From: Bifidobacteriaceae bacterium
GTDB lineage: Bacteria; Actinomycetota; Actinomycetes; Actinomycetales; Bifidobacteriaceae
Length of the DNA stretch: 56,687 nucleotides
Direction of reading: 5' to 3'
NCBI GenBank assembly: GCA_022649925.1
Contig: JALCOX010000002.1
Location: forward strand, 1-56,687
Shown: piece after piece, positions 8,203 to 15,498 of the stretch
Layout of the letters: the number at the start of each line of letters is the position of its first letter
Numbering within the stretch: position 1 is the first letter of the stretch
Position numbers and translations under genes: made by a program
Notes under the pieces: model-generated
What the model saw: the letters and a program-made list of their open reading frames with translations, nothing else
Databases searched by the model: none
What the model was told of the DNA's origin: nothing

Positions 8203-10113
8203 ATGGGCTATCTTAAGCTTCCTAAATTGCTATCAGACGGCTGCGTATTGCAGCGCGAGCAGAAAATAAATATTTGGGGTTGGGCGGCTCCAGAGTCGGT
8301 TATTACCGTTGGGATTCAAGGAATAGAGGCGAACACGAGAGCTTCGTCTTCAGGTTCATGGAAGATTCAAGTCGGTCCCTTGGAAGCTGGTGGCCCTTTT
8401 TCTCTGTCCGTTGCTTCTTCGGAAGACGATACAACTCGGTTGATCCATCAGTGCTATGTCGGTGACGTATTCCTGTGCTCTGGTCAGTCGAACATGGAAC
8501 TACCGATGGACATGGTCAAAATTCGTTTTCCTGAAGAGTTTGACCATTGCGACGACCTATTGAGAAATTACAAAATCGTTCCTGAAGTTCAGTTTGAGCA
8601 GAGCCTCGACGACCATGTGGAAGCGTCTTGGTGCGGCTGTAATAACACGACGATTGGGGATTTCTCTGCTCTTGCGTATTTCTACGGGAAAGAATTGAGA
8701 GAAACGCTTAATGTTCCCGTTGGAATTGTCGACGCGAGTCTCGGGGGGTCACCTATCGAGGCGTGGCTTGATCATGAGACCGTGCGGCATATTCTCCCGG
8801 CCATGCGACAATTGCAGGGATATGAATCCGATGCGTTAGCCCAGAAGAGGCACGAGGAAAGTCTGGCAGACATCCGGGAATGGCGGAATCAGCTCGGTAG
8901 AGAGAAGATGGATGCCGCGGTCGTCCATGACAGAGATAACCTCTCGTGGAATCAGGTGAGTATTCCCGCGACCCTGTCGCAGCTCGGTTACCCTGGTTTC
9001 AATGGTTTGGTTTATCTGAAGAAAAATATTTTCTTGCCGTTCACCTTCGATAGCTCCCGGAAAGCGTCGCTGCATCTGGGAACGTTGCTCGATGTGGACA
9101 CGACGTATGTCAATGGGAGCGCAATCGGTTCTTCGGACAATCAGTACATTCAGCGTGATTATGACATCGATTCCGGGATTCTGCATCCAGGGATGAATAC
9201 AATAGTTGTCAGTCTTGCGTGTGAAAACAGCAATGGGCGTGTGACGACGGGCAAAAGGCTGAGTCTGGATACCGTCGATCGCTCGTATGACCTCGCTGGG
9301 TCTTGGAATTTTGCTGTCGCGCATAGTATGCAGACTCCGTGCCCGGCTGAGGATTTCATTCAATGGAAGCCGACTGTGCTCTACAATGGAATGCTGCACC
9401 CATGCCTTCCCATGACAGCAAAAGCCGTTCTCTGGTATCAGGGCGAATCGAATACCGCTTTTCCTGACGATTACGAGGCGTTGATGACATCCCTTATCAT
9501 GTCCTGGCGGTCTCAGATGGAGAATCCGCAGTTGCCGTTCTACATGATTCAGCTTCCCGGCTTCAAAATCGATAACCCCGAAGACGGGGGATGGGCAGGG
9601 GTTCGCAATGCGCAACTGCATACGGCATTGAATCTTGATAATGTCGAGACGATCGTCGCTCTGGACTGCGGCGAATGGAACGATCTGCACCCCAAAGACA
9701 AGTTGACTCTTGGAAAGCGACTCGCACAGGCTGTGCTTGCGCAGTGTTTTGGAATCGGTCGGTGGAATCCGGTCTTGCCGAAAGAGTGGACGATAAGTGA
9801 GCGGACGGGTCTCAAGGCTCCGCGAGCATGGCATATCGAGATTTCCTTCGGTGAGGGCGCCGGATCCGTACAGACGCTAGACGGGCTGGCTCCGGGAGAG
9901 TTTGTTTTCGCATGGAGAGACGGTTCTCGGCAAGTGGTTCCTGCCTCCATCCACGAGAATACCGTCGTTCTTGACGTGAACGCTGGTAGGAAACCGGATT
10001 ATGTTGACTACGCGTATTCGAGCTGCCCGGAACGTGGATTGCTTAGCGATGAGTATGGCACTCCAGTGACGCCGTTCATCATCGATGTTGCGCACAGTAT
10101 TCTCTGCGCATGA
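8203..10113 (+). CDS. SGNH-family acetylesterase (sialate O-acetylesterase-like, probably acetyl-xylooligosaccharide esterase)
   Basis: About 636 residues. The start LKLPKLLSDGCVLQRE and the nucleophile motif GQSNMELP (Ser96) are typical of the sialate O-acetylesterase/SASA family; WYQGESNT and the Asp/His motif NDLHPKDK complete the active site. Residues between about 230 and 380 form an inserted jelly-roll domain, common in this family. ATG 8203 is preferred to the in-frame GTG at 8176 because AAAGGA sits 7-8 bp upstream of it and the protein then begins at the family's conserved strand. In a xylan locus the likely job is removing acetyl groups from xylose residues so that the exo-enzymes can proceed. 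No signal peptide. The substrate is inference. Confidence 0.82.
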   Translation: MGYLKLPKLLSDGCVLQREQKINIWGWAAPESVITVGIQGIEANTRASSSGSWKIQVGPLEAGGPFSLSVASSEDDTTRLIHQCYVGDVFLCSGQSNMELPMDMVKIRFPEEFDHCDDLLRNYKIVPEVQFEQSLDDHVEASWCGCNNTTIGDFSALAYFYGKELRETLNVPVGIVDASLGGSPIEAWLDHETVRHILPAMRQLQGYESDALAQKRHEESLADIREWRNQLGREKMDAAVVHDRDNLSWNQVSIPATLSQLGYPGFNGLVYLKKNIFLPFTFDSSRKASLHLGTLLDVDTTYVNGSAIGSSDNQYIQRDYDIDSGILHPGMNTIVVSLACENSNGRVTTGKRLSLDTVDRSYDLAGSWNFAVAHSMQTPCPAEDFIQWKPTVLYNGMLHPCLPMTAKAVLWYQGESNTAFPDDYEALMTSLIMSWRSQMENPQLPFYMIQLPGFKIDNPEDGGWAGVRNAQLHTALNLDNVETIVALDCGEWNDLHPKDKLTLGKRLAQAVLAQCFGIGRWNPVLPKEWTISERTGLKAPRAWHIEISFGEGAGSVQTLDGLAPGEFVFAWRDGSRQVVPASIHENTVVLDVNAGRKPDYVDYAYSSCPERGLLSDEYGTPVTPFIIDVAHSILCA

Positions 10114-10159
10114 ACTATACAAATGGATAATTCATTTCAAGTAAGAATGGAGTAGGACA

Positions 10160-12154
10160 ATGACGTTCGAATATCACGTATCGACTCAGGGTGTTGATGC
10201 AGGCATGGGCTCCTTGGACCACCCCTTTGCCACCATCGGATTTGCCGCAGGCATCGCTCGCGCTGGTGACACGGTGATTGTTCACGATGGGATCTATCGT
10301 GAACAGGTGAATCCGCAGTATTCGGGACTGAGTGATATCGAAAGAATCACCTACAAGGCCGCAGACGGTGAGCACCCGGTGATTTCAGGGTCGGAAGAAA
10401 TCGTCGAGTGGGAACACGTTGAAGGAAGCGTATGGAAAGCGGTAGTTGATAATTCGCTTTTTGGTAACTTTAATCCTTTCGAACGAGAAATATTCGGTGA
10501 TTGGCTGACACGTCCCGATATTCATAAAAACGAAGCTCCCAAGCACCTCGGAGACGTCTATCTCGACGGGCGTTCGCTCTTTGAAGTTAGCAAATTGAAC
10601 TCTGTCATGAATCCAGTTCAGCGTCATACTGACATCGACGATGCGATTGGTATTGAGTGCAGCATTGAGGATTCAGAGTGGACCACTCGTGTGTGGTTCG
10701 CGCGCGTGAATGAGCAGACCACTGAGATCTGGGCCAATTTCGCAGGTGCGACGCCCAGTGAGCACACTATTGAAATCAGTGTTCGGGAATGCTGTTTCTT
10801 CCCGGAGCGCACCCATATCAATTACATTACGGTCGAGGGATTCGAACTGAGGAATGCGGCAACTCCGTGGGCGCCCCCGACAGCCGAGCAGCGCGGTCTC
10901 ATCGGTCCCAATTGGTCCACTGGCTGGGTCATTCAAAACAACCAGATTCATGATTCGAAGTGTTCGGGAATCTGCTTGGGTATGCCTTATGGTCTCGGAG
11001 ACAATGACTGGTATCGCCATGACCGCAAGACAGGGTATCAATACCAGCTCGAAGCTGTGTTCAAGGGATTGCGGCATGGCTGGGAAAAAGGAGTCGTCGG
11101 TTCCCACCTTGTCAGCAATAATGAAGTTTACAATTGCGGGCAGAGTGCCATCAACGGTCACATGGGCTGTGCGTTCAGCACCATTGAGCATAACCATGTG
11201 CACCACATTGGACTCAAGCGTGAGTATTTTGGGTGGGAAGTCGCGGGGATCAAGTTCCATGCCGCACTTGATATGAGCATACGGGACAACTATGTTCACG
11301 ATTGTTCTTTGGCGTTGTGGCTGGATTGGCAGGCTCAAGGAATTCGCATCAGCGGCAATGTGTTCAACAAGAATGTTCGAGACCTCATGATTGAGGTATC
11401 TCATGGTCCTTATATCGTCGACAATAATATATTCGGATCCGATTTCACATTCCAGAACTTCTCACAGGGTGGGGCATTCATCAACAACCTCATCTGTGGC
11501 AAACTCGACCTCATTCCAGTATTGGATAGGTCTACCCCCTATCATTTCGCGCACACCACTGACGTGGCAGGTAGCGCTTTTGTGTCCGGCGGTGATGACC
11601 GGTGGATGAACAATATCTTTGCCCCAGCAAATGGACTTGCCGATATCCCGAATGCTCCAAATGCTGGTGGCTCGTTAGGGCTCTCAGCCTATGACGGCTA
11701 TCCAGCATCTTTAGTCGAGTATTCGTGCAATATCGTGAATGAACGGGAGAGCGGCGGGCAGGGTGGAGGAGATCCACGGCCAGTGCAGCCCGTCTACGTT
11801 CATAGCAATGTCTATTCTTCCGGTGCCAACGCTTGGAACCGCGAGGGTGACGCGTTGGACGCGAATGGTGTTGCCGCTCATCTGGAAGAGCAAAAAGATG
11901 GAAGTGTGGTAATGACCCTCTCCGTTCCTGAGGAGCTCAGTTCCCACGTGGTGGATCGAATCTCCACGTCAGACTTGGGAACTCCGAGAATTGTGGAAGC
12001 TGAATATGAGAATCCAGACGGCTCACCGCTGATTTTTGACAAGGATATCTGTGGCGAGGAAAGAGAGCAGCGTGCCGTCCCTGGTCCTTTTGCGAATTTG
12101 AAAGCAGGCGAGCAGCGGATGATGGTATGGGCATGGACTCAGGGAGCATTGTAA
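10160..12154 (+). CDS. GH120 beta-xylosidase (parallel beta-helix)
   Basis: 664 residues. Repeated NxxH/NxxI turns (NNQIHDSKCSGICLG, NNEVYNCGQSAING, HNHVHHIG, DNYVHDC, GNVFNKN) indicate a right-handed parallel beta-helix, as in GH120. The nucleophile is Asp389 in LWLDWQAQG and the acid/base Glu412 in DLMIEVSHGP; their 23-residue spacing equals that of the characterised Thermoanaerobacterium enzyme (Asp382/Glu405). GH120 enzymes release xylose from short xylo-oligosaccharides. There is no signal peptide. Its stop codon shares one base with the start of the GH8 gene (TAATG), so the two are translationally coupled. Confidence 0.88.
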   Translation: MTFEYHVSTQGVDAGMGSLDHPFATIGFAAGIARAGDTVIVHDGIYREQVNPQYSGLSDIERITYKAADGEHPVISGSEEIVEWEHVEGSVWKAVVDNSLFGNFNPFEREIFGDWLTRPDIHKNEAPKHLGDVYLDGRSLFEVSKLNSVMNPVQRHTDIDDAIGIECSIEDSEWTTRVWFARVNEQTTEIWANFAGATPSEHTIEISVRECCFFPERTHINYITVEGFELRNAATPWAPPTAEQRGLIGPNWSTGWVIQNNQIHDSKCSGICLGMPYGLGDNDWYRHDRKTGYQYQLEAVFKGLRHGWEKGVVGSHLVSNNEVYNCGQSAINGHMGCAFSTIEHNHVHHIGLKREYFGWEVAGIKFHAALDMSIRDNYVHDCSLALWLDWQAQGIRISGNVFNKNVRDLMIEVSHGPYIVDNNIFGSDFTFQNFSQGGAFINNLICGKLDLIPVLDRSTPYHFAHTTDVAGSAFVSGGDDRWMNNIFAPANGLADIPNAPNAGGSLGLSAYDGYPASLVEYSCNIVNERESGGQGGGDPRPVQPVYVHSNVYSSGANAWNREGDALDANGVAAHLEEQKDGSVVMTLSVPEELSSHVVDRISTSDLGTPRIVEAEYENPDGSPLIFDKDICGEEREQRAVPGPFANLKAGEQRMMVWAWTQGAL

Positions 12155-13275
12155 TGAGTGACGACACATCGCTGAAATCGTTGTTCGAGGACTACGGCTA
12201 TTCGAAGGCAGAGGTTGGCGAACGCAAGGCGCAGATATGGCATGACATTTTCGAAGGGAGCAATAAGTTCTACTACCAAAATAGCGATGGCACCGGCTAT
12301 GTCATGGATACTGGCAATAACGATGTGCGCACGGAGGGCATGTCGTATGCCATGATGCTTGCTGTCCAGTACGATCGTCAGGACATCTTCGATTCCCTGT
12401 GGCAATGGGTCATGAGGTATATGTACATGACCGAAGGTCCCAACGTTCACTATTTTGCGTGGTCGGTGAATCCCACTGGCACGCCTAATGCCGATGGCCC
12501 GGCTCCGGATGGCGAGGAATGGTTTGCAATGGATCTCCTCTTCGCTCAGTCTCGATGGGGGAATCGCGAGGGAATCTTTAATTATGGGGAATGGGGGCGT
12601 GCCATCCTCAAGGCCTGTCTCCACAGGGAAGACATCGGCGGATTCCCCATGTGGAACCTCGAGAATCACCTTATAAAATTCATTCCCGAGGTTGAGTGGA
12701 GCGACCCCTCCTATCACCTGCCTCACTTCTATGAAGTCTTCGCGCGTGACTCGAACGGTGAGGACAGGGAATTCTGGAAGCAGGCTGCTGAGAGCAGCAG
12801 GGACTATCTCGTTCTGGCGTGTGACGTCGAAACTGGTTTGAATCCTGAATACGCAAACTATGACGGTTCTCCTCATATTGACGAGAGGGATCACTGGCAC
12901 TTCTTCTCAGATGCCTATCGCACTGCAGCGAATATCGGTCTGGACACCTTATGGAACGGGTCACTTCCAGAGCTGAGCAACCGCACGAGCGCGCTCCAGG
13001 AGTTCCTTGAGACCCATGATTCGTCGGTTGTGTATGACATTCATGGGAATCCGACGCAGGAGCATGTCCTGCATCCCGTTGGACTCATAGCCACGACCGC
13101 ACAGGCGTCACTCGCAGCTCGTTTGAGTACGAGGGAGGGCTCCGACCAGCGGGCCCGGCGGTGGGTCGCGAAGTTTTGGAGCACGCCGCTGCGCACCGGT
13201 GATCGCCGTTATTATGACAACTTCCTCTATGCGTTTGCATTCCTGGCATTGAGTGGAAATTTTCGCAGATATTGA
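12154..13275 (+). CDS. GH8 reducing-end xylose-releasing exo-oligoxylanase
   Basis: 373 residues, close to the roughly 390 of known Rex enzymes (EC 3.2.1.156). GH8 acid Glu61 in RTEGMSYAMM and base Asp253 in FFSDAYRT are 192 residues apart, against 193 in Bacillus halodurans Rex (Glu70/Asp263). His307 in HVLHPVG lies where Rex enzymes carry the histidine that recognises the reducing end. It would trim xylose from the reducing end while the GH43 and GH120 enzymes work from the other end. I chose the ATG overlapping the previous stop (TAATG) rather than ATG 12127, which lies inside the GH120 gene. No signal peptide. Confidence 0.9.
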   Translation: MSDDTSLKSLFEDYGYSKAEVGERKAQIWHDIFEGSNKFYYQNSDGTGYVMDTGNNDVRTEGMSYAMMLAVQYDRQDIFDSLWQWVMRYMYMTEGPNVHYFAWSVNPTGTPNADGPAPDGEEWFAMDLLFAQSRWGNREGIFNYGEWGRAILKACLHREDIGGFPMWNLENHLIKFIPEVEWSDPSYHLPHFYEVFARDSNGEDREFWKQAAESSRDYLVLACDVETGLNPEYANYDGSPHIDERDHWHFFSDAYRTAANIGLDTLWNGSLPELSNRTSALQEFLETHDSSVVYDIHGNPTQEHVLHPVGLIATTAQASLAARLSTREGSDQRARRWVAKFWSTPLRTGDRRYYDNFLYAFAFLALSGNFRRY

Positions 13276-13351
13276 GGCAGCTGAGTCTCCCAGCTCGCGT
13301 ATTCTCAGAAGCCTGTACTTCAGGCAGTTGTAGTGTAAGTGGAGGAAACAA

Positions 13352-13948
13352 ATGAGTCGTGACCTAAAGAATCTGATTGAACAGCACGAAGACGTTCGTC
13401 GTCTCTTTGCGGGAGAGGCTTTGCAATATCGCAAGTCCGAGATTCTGCCAGAGCTTACGTGGGAGGCGCAGTCGACGTGCGCGAAAATCAATCGCATTTT
13501 CTTTGAGGACAACGACGAGGCCATGCGTCTCTTCCATGATCTCGTTCCAGCGGCAGGAGAGGGCATTGACTTCCGTCCCCCCATTAATTTTGACTATGGC
13601 ATCGGGCTGAGCATCGGGGACCGCACCTTTATCAACAAGGATTTCCTGATTGTGGGCGGCGGCTACATCACCATTGGCGAGGACTGCCTCATCGGGCCGC
13701 GCTGCTCCATCTACACCCCAAACCACGCCTTCGCGTCCAAGCCACGTCTTGAGGGCTGGGAGCACACCACTCCGGTGACCATTGGCAACAATGTGTGGCT
13801 GGGCGGGTCGGTGACTATTCTGCCGGGCGCCGTCATCGGCGACAACAGCATCATCGGCGCGGGCTCCGTAGTCTCGGGTGAGATTCCTGCCGACTCCATC
13901 GCTGTGGGCAATCCGTGCCGCGTGGTCAAAGCGCTGCCGGAGGAGTAG
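13352..13948 (+). CDS. Maltose/galactoside O-acetyltransferase-like hexapeptide protein
   Basis: 198 residues with a short helical N-terminus of the maltose acetyltransferase type (MSRDLKNLIEQHEDVRRLFAGE) and then a left-handed beta-helix of hexapeptide repeats (ITIGEDCLIGPRCSIYTPNH, PVTIGNNVWLGGSVTILPG, VIGDNSIIGAGSVV). The His in TPNHAF is the expected catalytic base. It would acetylate a sugar with acetyl-CoA; the family is known for detoxifying surplus sugars. It has a good ribosome site (GGAGGAAAC) and follows the GH8 gene by 76 bp. Base composition is clearly more G+C-rich than the preceding cluster, so it may not share its origin. Confidence 0.85.
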   Translation: MSRDLKNLIEQHEDVRRLFAGEALQYRKSEILPELTWEAQSTCAKINRIFFEDNDEAMRLFHDLVPAAGEGIDFRPPINFDYGIGLSIGDRTFINKDFLIVGGGYITIGEDCLIGPRCSIYTPNHAFASKPRLEGWEHTTPVTIGNNVWLGGSVTILPGAVIGDNSIIGAGSVVSGEIPADSIAVGNPCRVVKALPEE

Positions 13949-13960
13949 AAGACTCTCTTC

Positions 13961-13996
13961 GAATCGGTATACAAAAGGGCTGGTGCGAAATCAGTA
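13961..13996. terminator. Left arm of a bidirectional terminator split by the IS element
   Basis: The stretch ACAAAAGGGCTGGTGCGAAA (from 13971) is the inverted complement of 15451-15486 with few mismatches: AAAAGGG and TGGTGCGA on the left match TCGCACCA and CCCTTTT on the right. Joined without the IS and one GTA copy, the two arms make a roughly 70-nt palindrome with A-rich left and T-rich right ends, as expected of a two-way terminator between the convergent acetyltransferase and xylulokinase genes. Confidence 0.7.
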
Positions 13997-14020
13997 TGAA
14001 CTGCACCCTGTTTGTTGGAC
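13997..14020 (+). repeat. IS terminal inverted repeat, left
   Basis: Begins TGAACTGCACCC and continues to GTTGGAC. Aligns with the inverted right end, sharing TGAACTGC, CCC and GTT-GAC. Confidence 0.75.
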
Positions 14021-14058
14021 TGGTTTAATCCGGTTTGATGAATGGGGTGTGGTTTTTT

Positions 14059-14571
14059 ATGTGTGTTGATGGGCGTAGGCGTTATGACGATGATTTCCTC
14101 AGGGTAGTGCTTGTGTTGTTGGAACGGGGGTGGGGGGAAGAGAAGATAGCGGCTGAATTTGCCGTTCCCGTGTCCACCGCGAGAAAATGGAGTCTGAAGT
14201 ACAGAACCGGCGGAGAGGGGTTGCTTGTGGGCGGGCGCGGACCGAATAGGGTTTATGACTTCGAAACGAAATTGGCGGCGGTGCGGGACTTCGTTGACAA
14301 GGGCCTGTCCGCACGCGAGGTGATGCGCAAGTACTCGATTGCTAGTCTTTCCCCGTTGGAACGCTGGTGCAGGGATTATCGGATTGGTGGAGCGCGGGCA
14401 TTGCGTCCCAGGCGGAGGGGCAGGCCCATCGGATCGTCGTCACGCCGACGCGAGCCCGACCGGCAGGAGGCCCTGGTGCGGAGGGTGGAGCGCCTCGAGG
14501 CGGAGAACGCCTACCTGAAAAAACTGCGCGCCCTGGAGGCACAGCATCGTCTCGGACTAGATCCGAGGTAG
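14059..14571 (+). CDS. IS3-family transposase OrfA
   Basis: About 170 residues. A helix-turn-helix (VVLVLLERGWGEEKIAAEFAV) is followed by a second DNA-binding helix region (LSAREVMRKYSI), an Arg-rich linker and a C-terminal leucine-zipper-like helix (LVRRVERLEAENAYLKKL). It binds the IS ends and, in IS150-group elements, is joined to OrfB by a -1 ribosomal frameshift. An A6 run at 14518-14523 (CTG AAA AAA CTG) is the candidate slip site, although it does not have the ideal heptamer phase. Start chosen at ATG 14059; TTG 14035, ATG 14038 and GTG 14047 are possible. Confidence 0.8.
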   Translation: MCVDGRRRYDDDFLRVVLVLLERGWGEEKIAAEFAVPVSTARKWSLKYRTGGEGLLVGGRGPNRVYDFETKLAAVRDFVDKGLSAREVMRKYSIASLSPLERWCRDYRIGGARALRPRRRGRPIGSSSRRREPDRQEALVRRVERLEAENAYLKKLRALEAQHRLGLDPR

Positions 14572-15400
14572 TGCGCGCGCTTTCAGGGCGTTACCGCCTC
14601 AACGATCTTCTGGAGGCCGCGGGACTGGCCCGCTCGACCTACTACTATCATCTGGGCCATCCCGCGCATGTCACCAGGCCCGATCTGGAGTTGTTGGTCA
14701 CCAGGATCTTCCATCGCAGTCCCAACGGGTGCGGGCACCGGCAGATACGGATGAGCCTGGTGAGGGAGTTCCATCAGAAGGTCTCGGCCAAAAGCGTCCT
14801 CAGAGTCATGCGCAGGCTGGGGCTCGCGTGCTCGATTCGCCGGGCCAACCCATGGAGGAAGTATTCCTCTTATCGAGGGGACAGCGGGAAACACATCCCC
14901 AATCTCCTCAGCTGCGACTTCCGTGCCGCTCGCCCCTTCGAGAAGCTGGGCACCGACGTGACCGAGTTCAAGGTCGCGGGAGGCAAGGCGTATCTCGCTC
15001 CCGTCTACGACATGGCCAGCAAGGAAATACTCGCCTGGGACATCAGCCCTCACCCCGACATGGCCCAGCAGATGCGCATGCTTACCATGTTCGAAGGCAA
15101 ACTACCCTCCACTTCGACCCCAATCCTTCATTCCGACATGGGCTGGCAGTACCAGCACGCGCGATGGCGAGAATGGCTCGCGGACCACAACATCACCCAG
15201 TTGATGAGCGGGAAGGGCAACTGCTTGGACAACGCGGCCACCTCAAGGACGAGTTCTACACCGGAAGAACATTCGCCTCATACTCCCACTTCAAACGAGA
15301 ACTCACCGAATACATCACCTACTGGAACACCCAGCGACGCCAAAAACAAATCAAGGGACACACCCCGGAAGAATACCGGAACATGTCCCTCAACCATTAA
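14523..15400 (+). pseudogene. IS3-family transposase OrfB (DDE integrase), frameshifted
   Basis: The -1 frame after the A6 run encodes the N-terminal helix-turn-helix_21 type region (YRLNDLLEAAGLARSTYYYH) and the rve integrase core with its first two acidic residues: Asp in KLGTDVTEFKV and Asp in LHSDMGWQY. At GNCLDNAA the frame is lost; GHLKDEFYTGRTFASYSHF and the normal C-terminus to the stop at 15400 continue in the next frame. The missing piece is where the third catalytic residue, the Glu of DNAxxExxFGxLKxE, should be. The junction falls exactly on the hexamer GGCCAC (15236-15241). The gene is therefore dead. Confidence 0.85.
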
Positions 15401-15423
15401 CCATGTAACCTAAATAAACAACG

Positions 15424-15447
15424 TCTAACTTTTCGGGGCGCAGTTCA
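15424..15447 (-). repeat. IS terminal inverted repeat, right
   Basis: Reads TGAACTGCGCCCCG on the minus strand and matches the left end at its outer 8 bases and the CCC block. Followed outward by the duplicated GTA. Confidence 0.75.
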
Positions 15448-15450
15448 GTA

Positions 15451-15486
15451 ATATCTCGCACCACCCCTTTTGCATATCCGGAATCA
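15451..15486. terminator. Right arm of the split bidirectional terminator
   Basis: TCTCGCACCACCCCTTTTGC pairs with the left arm at 13961-13991. The T-rich outer end gives a plus-strand terminator for the acetyltransferase; the A-rich left arm, read on the minus strand, would end xylB. With the 1.45-kb IS in the loop, neither transcript can fold it normally. Confidence 0.7.
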
Positions 15487-15498
15487 AGCAGGGGGGTC

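Larger units (their letters stand above)
13997..15447 (+). mobile_element. IS3-family (IS150-group) insertion sequence, inactivated
   Basis: A 1451-bp element with imperfect terminal inverted repeats beginning TGAACTGCACCC (left, 13997) and ending with the complement of TGAACTGCGCCCC (right, ending 15447), both followed by a GTTxGAC block. It is flanked by a 3-bp direct repeat GTA (13994-13996 and 15448-15450), which fits IS3 target duplications. It carries orfA in one frame and orfB in the -1 frame, as in IS150. OrfB is broken by a small deletion, so the copy cannot encode active transposase. The element lies in the loop of a palindrome between two convergent genes. Confidence 0.88.

Noticed and set aside
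13971-15473. Treating the outer TGGTGCGA repeats as the true IS ends
   Set aside because: The inner TGAACTGC ends match the IS150-type pattern and are flanked by a clean GTA duplication, whereas the outer arms lack one and fit a terminator.
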